DNA from: JAZFYD01 sp036443405
Lineage (GTDB): Bacteria; Planctomycetota; PLA2
NCBI GenBank assembly: GCA_036443405.1
Contig: JAZFYD010000218.1
Coordinates: 1-9,813 of the forward strand
Direction of reading: 5' to 3'
DNA: 9,813 nucleotides
The notes under the pieces: generated by a model
What the model was told of the DNA's origin: nothing
What the model saw: the letters and a program-made list of their open reading frames with translations, nothing else
Databases searched by the model: none
In this document: positions 6,439 to 9,813 of the stretch, one piece after another
How positions within the stretch are numbered: the stretch's first letter is position 1
How the letters are laid out: each line of letters begins with the position of its first letter
Translations under genes and position numbers: made by a program

Positions 6439-7161
6439 CTACTTGCCGAGGTACGCGAGTAGGTCGAGGAGTTGCGCGTCGGAGAGGCGGTTCTTCGCGA
6501 TGAAGCCCATCTGCCCGGCGTCGGCCTTGAACTTGAGCTTCTTCGTCTTCCTGTCGCGGATCCAACCGCGCACTTTCATCGCCACCTTCATCTTGGGGCG
6601 ACGACCCGGCTTGAGCTCGTTCTGGATGTGATCGTCGCTCGGACCGTGGCACACGCTGCACATCTGCGCGACGATCACCTTGCCCTTGTTGCCCCCGTCG
6701 AGGCTCTTCGGAATCTTGGGCGCGTACTTGATCTTGCGCGGCTTCGCATCCTTGCCCGGTGAGACCGACGCGAGAAATGCGTTGAGGTTCTCCAACTCAG
6801 CGGCGGTGAGGCTCACCTCGCGCTTCTGAAACGCCTTCACGCAGGTGTTGCCCGCATCCCCGGCGGTCTTGAGCTTACCGGGCTTCTTGTTCTTCCACGC
6901 GCCACGGTGAGCGGTGTTGAAAACCGGGAAGGCGGGACGGATCCGCTTGGTCTGCTTGAGTTCCGTTTGCGGCGACACGGTCGCGTGGCAGTGGGCACAC
7001 GAGGGGTAGTCGAGATCCTCGCCGGTGCCGGTGAAGATCTTGCGGCCCTTCTCGATGTCTCCGGCGGCAAGAGCCAGAGACGCGGCAAGGCCGACGAAGA
7101 GAACGAGACCGAGAACGAAGAGGGGGCGGGCCCAGAGAGTGTTCCGTACCGTGTGTTTCAT
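6439..7161 (-). CDS. Exported diheme cytochrome c, SoxA/TsdA-reminiscent first domain
   Basis: A 240-residue protein with a basic start, a hydrophobic segment (about 13-32) and an ALA-like cleavage site near residue 32-33, hence a periplasmic c-type cytochrome. The heme motifs are CAHCH (55-59) and CSVCH (168-172). The second domain has Met218 in GQMGF as a likely distal ligand and ends with the usual C-terminal LLDLLAYL helix. The first domain has no Met; instead Cys107 (NTCVKAFQKR) followed by a LNAFL helix resembles the Cys-ligated hemes of SoxA and TsdA. This suggests, without proving, a Cys-ligated heme and possible sulfur chemistry. The domain could equally be an ordinary electron carrier. 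The ATG at 7161 is chosen because GAGGAG sits 4 nt upstream and the signal peptide begins there; a longer frame to 7296 lacks support. It is the first gene of the operon, with the rubredoxin-glutamate synthase gene 9 nt downstream. Confidence 0.9.
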   Translation of the reverse strand: MKHTVRNTLWARPLFVLGLVLFVGLAASLALAAGDIEKGRKIFTGTGEDLDYPSCAHCHATVSPQTELKQTKRIRPAFPVFNTAHRGAWKNKKPGKLKTAGDAGNTCVKAFQKREVSLTAAELENLNAFLASVSPGKDAKPRKIKYAPKIPKSLDGGNKGKVIVAQMCSVCHGPSDDHIQNELKPGRRPKMKVAMKVRGWIRDRKTKKLKFKADAGQMGFIAKNRLSDAQLLDLLAYLGK

Positions 7162-7165
7162 CTTA

Positions 7166-7171
7166 CTCCTC
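7166..7171 (-). promoter_or_regulatory. Ribosome binding site GAGGAG of the diheme cytochrome gene
   Basis: A strong Shine-Dalgarno 4 nt before the ATG at 7161, which fixes this start over longer in-frame possibilities. Confidence 0.75.
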
Positions 7172-7216
7172 GCAGTTGGGATGCTGAGCAGCAGCCCGCG
7201 GTTTCCAGCGATCAGG

Positions 7217-7222
7217 ATTCTA
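7217..7222 (-). promoter_or_regulatory. Candidate -10 element for the cytochrome operon
   Basis: TAGAAT on the minus strand (5 of 6 to TATAAT) lies about 55 bases upstream of the diheme cytochrome start. No good -35 is seen at the right spacing, so an activator or another sigma factor would be needed. Weak support. Confidence 0.25.
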
Positions 7223-7284
7223 CGCCTCGCCCGACCGTTTTCCCTGGAACGGGCTGCAAGGCCTCGTCGTCCTTCCGACGCGGC

Positions 7285-7312
7285 TTGACCGCCCATCCCG
7301 CGAGTCTAGACT
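7285..7312 (+). promoter_or_regulatory. Sigma70-like promoter of the trigger factor-like gene
   Basis: TTGACC (7285-7290), a 16-nt spacer and TAGACT (7307-7312) match the -35/-10 consensus well. This would start transcription near 7319, leaving a leader of about 80 bases before the ATG at 7403. The element is in the 241-base gap between two divergent genes. Confidence 0.5.
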
Positions 7313-7386
7313 GAGCCAATTCGTGGTTTCCGGTCGGACGGCCGTGGCGAAGGGGCCCCGACGGCGCCCACCTGACGGAAACTACT

Positions 7387-7393
7387 GGAGAGG
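7387..7393 (+). promoter_or_regulatory. Ribosome binding site of the trigger factor-like gene
   Basis: GGAGAGG lies 9 nt before the ATG at 7403. The next in-frame ATG (7421) has no such site. Confidence 0.65.
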
Positions 7394-7402
7394 CAAGCCC
7401 GC

Positions 7403-8716
7403 ATGGCACCCCGCGCGACGATGCAGTTCTCCGTCGAGGACGCCGGACCTTGTCGGAAAAAGGTCAAGGTGAACGTCCCCGAGGAGATGGTCAAGCGAGA
7501 GTTCGAGAAGTCGTTCTCACAGATTTCCAAGTCCGTTTCGATCCACGGATTCCGGCCCGGCAAGGCGCCGCGAGCCCTGGTCGAGAAGCGGTTCGGCAAA
7601 GACATCGCGCTCGAGGTGAAGCAGTTGCTGATCGACAACGCGTTCGATGAGGCCTTAAAGGAACACGAACTCGCGCCCATCGACGACCCGGAGATGGACC
7701 TCGATGCGGTCGAGGTCGACCGCGGCAAGCCGGTCGTTTTCGACTTCGTGGTCACGGTCAAGCCGGAGTTCGATCTTCCGGAGCTCAAGGGCATCGAGGT
7801 CTCGGTGCCGGCCATCGAAATCTCGAATGGCGATGTCGCGGACGCGCTCAAGCGCTTCCAGAAACCCAAGGCGACGCTGGCACCGCTGGAAAAGGGCGCA
7901 GTCGAAGCCGAGGACGTGGTCACGCTCAATGTGACCGCGATGTCCGGCGGGACATGCGTGCTCGACAGCGCCGAGGTGCGGTACGAGGTCGGCTCGAAAC
8001 TCCTGGGCGACTTCATCACGCAAGATCTCGACGACGCGCTTCTCGGCACGGCGCCGGGTGCAACGGTCTCCGCGAGTGGCTACGCGCCGCCCCACGCGAT
8101 CAACCATCCGCTGGCGCGCCAGGCGCTCGCCCTCGAGGTGGAACTCGTCGACGCGATGCGGCCCGAGTTCCCCGAGGTCGACGACGCCTTCGCGAAGGGC
8201 CTCGACTTCGACAGCCAAGAGGAACTCCGCGACTCCGTCCTCAAGGACCTCGAGAACCGGCTTGCGGAGGCTCGCGACCGCTTCATCGAGAACGCCGCGC
8301 TCGCGCAGCTCGTCGAGCAGACCGGCATCGAGCTGCCGCGGTCCCTGGTCGACAAGGAGATCGACGACATGGCGCGCCGGGCCGCGTACGGCGCGCAGAT
8401 ACGAGGCGAATCCGAGGCGGACATCGCCAAGGCGATCGCCGCGATCCGCAGTCGTCCCGTGGAAGAGTCCGCGGGGAATCTGAAGGCGTACTTCATTCTC
8501 GACCGGATCGTCGACACCGAGCGCATCCTTGTGACCGAGACCGAGGTGAAGGAGGCCGTCGCGCAGATCGCGGCCTACTACGGACCGCTGGGCGACCACC
8601 TGTACGCGGTGATGCGCGACGCCGGCCGTCTCACCGGACTCCGCAACCAGCTCCGCGACAAGAAGGCGCGCGGGAAGTTGCGCAAAAAGGTCCAGGTCGA
8701 CGACGCACCCAATTAG
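7403..8716 (+). CDS. tig: Trigger factor-like ribosome-associated chaperone
   Basis: A 437-residue soluble protein, close to the usual trigger factor length (E. coli 432). Trigger factor binds the ribosome at the tunnel exit and shields nascent chains. The ribosome-docking signature HGFRPGKAP is at residues 48-56 in a typical N-terminal domain (about 7-125, ending VTVKPEFDLPE). A region of about 140-250 has the layout of the FKBP-like PPIase domain (GAVEAEDVVTLNVTAMSGG at 165-183, an end near ALALEVELV). It lacks the FxGG and EEYHAE-like elements I expect for the active site, so isomerase activity is doubtful. The C-terminal helical domain (about 255-430) has the IELPRSLVDKEID segment characteristic of the family and a basic tail. 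The start is supported by GGAGAGG at 7387-7393. In many genomes clpP and clpX follow tig; here a convergent phage terminase gene follows instead. Confidence 0.88.
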   Translation: MAPRATMQFSVEDAGPCRKKVKVNVPEEMVKREFEKSFSQISKSVSIHGFRPGKAPRALVEKRFGKDIALEVKQLLIDNAFDEALKEHELAPIDDPEMDLDAVEVDRGKPVVFDFVVTVKPEFDLPELKGIEVSVPAIEISNGDVADALKRFQKPKATLAPLEKGAVEAEDVVTLNVTAMSGGTCVLDSAEVRYEVGSKLLGDFITQDLDDALLGTAPGATVSASGYAPPHAINHPLARQALALEVELVDAMRPEFPEVDDAFAKGLDFDSQEELRDSVLKDLENRLAEARDRFIENAALAQLVEQTGIELPRSLVDKEIDDMARRAAYGAQIRGESEADIAKAIAAIRSRPVEESAGNLKAYFILDRIVDTERILVTETEVKEAVAQIAAYYGPLGDHLYAVMRDAGRLTGLRNQLRDKKARGKLRKKVQVDDAPN

Positions 8717-8724
8717 CGGCGACT

Positions 8725-8738
8725 GCGGCGTCCGCCGC
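8725..8738 (+). terminator. GC palindrome after the trigger factor-like gene
   Basis: GCGGCG-TC-CGCCGC, 8 bases past the stop codon, can form a short 5-6 bp stem. No T-run follows. Weak terminator candidate. Confidence 0.3.
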
Positions 8739-8804
8739 GTTCAGTGAACCCATAGGCTCAGTTGACGGGATCCCAGTTTCAGTACCAAGTTCTCTGTTAG
8801 TCGA

Positions 8805-8838
8805 TCCGCCGTTTCGAATGTTTGGTGGATGCGGCGGA
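8805..8838. terminator. 7-bp inverted repeat between convergent genes
   Basis: TCCGCCG (8805-8811) pairs with CGGCGGA (8832-8838) around a 20-base loop, in the 167-base gap between the trigger factor-like gene and the terminase gene. It could end transcription from either side or be a remnant of a phage boundary. No T-run follows. Confidence 0.25.
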
Positions 8839-8883
8839 GCGTAGCGAAGCCGATCGGGCAAACCGCGTTTCGACGGGTCGTTG

Positions 8884-9813
8884 CTAGTTCCGCATCGCCC
8901 GAAACGGATTCTCTCCTTCCGGCATGATCCCCCGCAGCCCTCGTCTGATGTAGCTCTCCTCCGGCTCGCTCGACACCGTCCCAACCGGCCGCAACACCAT
9001 CGAACCAACCTGCGCAAACACCCCCGCCAGCGCGTCCAACAAGTCGTCATGCGCCGCCGCCGGAAACGTCAACGCCTCATCGCGCAACTCCGGGAACCGA
9101 CTCCCGCATACGCGCAGCTGCGGCGGGTCGCACGCCAGCGCCGGCTCCAACGTCTGGATGATCCGAATCTCTTTGTTCGTAGTCGGCTTCTCCGGCCGAA
9201 CGGGGATCGAAACATCGAGAGCGCGTAGCTCGTTCTCCGTCACCTCGACAAGCGCCTCGTCCTTCACCGCTTCCTGGTAGATGGTGAGCACCTTGTACTG
9301 CATCGCCTTGCGCGCAATGAACCGCGCTTGGGCCGACGGTGCACCACGCATTCGTTCGGCGCACAGCACGTCCCAGCCGGTGTCTCCGAAACGCCGCCCG
9401 ATGACGACGACGGCGCAGTAGTCGGGGTCGCCCGTCTTCACCTTCGTCGCGTCGCCGGCGGGGTCCGCAAACATGTACCGCGCTCCGTACTCGTCGGTGT
9501 GTCCCGGCGGCTCCGCTTTGAAGTGGTCTTCCTTGAACGGACACTCCGAATCGGAGACGGGGCGATTGGCGAGGCCACGAGCTGCCGCAGTGGGACCCAT
9601 GCGTCGCGCACGCTCGGCGACGGCTTCAGGCGGGTAGGGACACGCGACTGTTCCCGTCTCCACAATTTCTCCACACTCCCAACGCTCCCAGCCGAGTTCT
9701 TCATACGGCGCTTCGGCGCGCACAACCAACCAACGCCAGCCACTCTCGGGATCGGTTCTCAACACGGCCGACGCATCCGCTTGGTGGTACGCGGTGTTGA
9801 TCCACGCGACCCG
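8884..9813 (-). CDS. Phage terminase large subunit, C-terminal nuclease part (partial)
   Basis: The minus strand is open from the window edge for 309 codons to TAG at 8884-8886; the N-terminal part lies beyond 9813. The visible part looks like the RNase H-fold nuclease domain of large terminase (TIGR01630-like / gp17 C-terminal). It has FADPAG with the first catalytic Asp at visible residue 117, followed by a GDPDYCAVVVIG strand and a WDVLCAERMR strand. After an RIIQTLEPAL segment, AHDDLLDALAGVF places the last acidic residues at 256-257. Large terminase cuts concatemeric phage DNA and drives its packaging into capsids. The ATPase domain should be upstream, outside the window. The frame is intact here, so this may be a live prophage, a satellite or a gene transfer agent. 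It is convergent with the trigger factor-like gene, 167 bases away. Confidence 0.87.
   Translation of the reverse strand, partial: RVAWINTAYHQADASAVLRTDPESGWRWLVVRAEAPYEELGWERWECGEIVETGTVACPYPPEAVAERARRMGPTAAARGLANRPVSDSECPFKEDHFKAEPPGHTDEYGARYMFADPAGDATKVKTGDPDYCAVVVIGRRFGDTGWDVLCAERMRGAPSAQARFIARKAMQYKVLTIYQEAVKDEALVEVTENELRALDVSIPVRPEKPTTNKEIRIIQTLEPALACDPPQLRVCGSRFPELRDEALTFPAAAHDDLLDALAGVFAQVGSMVLRPVGTVSSEPEESYIRRGLRGIMPEGENPFRAMRN

Noticed and set aside
7162..7296. Longer N-terminus for the diheme cytochrome
   Set aside because: The ATG at 7161 has a strong GAGGAG site and begins a normal signal peptide; the extension is not signal-like.
7954..8844. 296-codon plus-strand frame overlapping the trigger factor-like gene
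   Set aside because: Arg-rich out-of-frame translation of the real gene.
8832..8855. Short GCGGAGCGTAGCGAAGC-like stretch considered as a repeat or attachment site
   Set aside because: Only one copy is seen in the window and no matching partner was found, so no repeat or att call is justified.
1..9813. CRISPR array, tRNA or rRNA
   Set aside because: No regularly spaced repeats, cloverleaf patterns or conserved rRNA stretches were noticed when reading the window.

Overview
The window is GC-rich DNA (coding regions show strong G/C third positions) from a Gram-negative-type bacterium. c-type cytochromes with signal peptides or membrane anchors imply a periplasm. The gene set (rubredoxin-fused glutamate synthase-like enzyme, multiheme cytochromes, SpoIIE-type phosphatase, rve-type transposase debris) would fit Planctomycetota, Myxococcota/Desulfobacterota-like or similar lineages. 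I cannot fix the phylum from sequence alone.

Left part (1-3990) is a mosaic. It opens with the last 31 codons of a c-type cytochrome resembling the cytochrome P460 C-terminus. A decayed zone (99-883) follows, holding a 45-nt copy of a SpoIIE phosphatase motif and a start-less hydrophobic reading frame. Then come two intact plus-strand genes: a PiT-family phosphate transporter (884-1966) and a single-domain SpoIIE/RsbU-type PP2C phosphatase (2156-2905). A second decayed zone (2906-3990) carries a nonsense-interrupted reading frame, a possible 29-residue membrane peptide and the C-terminal half of a transposase broken by a frameshift and a stop codon.

Centre (3992-7161, minus strand) is a tight three-gene operon, and the most interesting part. 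It encodes an exported diheme cytochrome c, then a cytoplasmic rubredoxin-glutamate synthase (FMN/[3Fe-4S]) fusion protein, then a membrane protein with about four helices and three periplasmic CxxCH domains. Spacing is 9 nt between the first two genes, and a TGATG stop/start overlap joins the last two. Together they look like a redox chain linking a soluble flavin/Fe-S oxidoreductase to membrane and periplasmic hemes; this is inference, not a described pathway that I recognise.

Right part: a divergent, trigger factor-like chaperone gene (7403-8716) sits behind a good sigma70-like promoter. The window ends inside a convergent phage terminase large subunit gene (8884 to beyond 9813), so a prophage or phage remnant begins right beside a housekeeping gene. 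No tRNA, rRNA or CRISPR array was seen.
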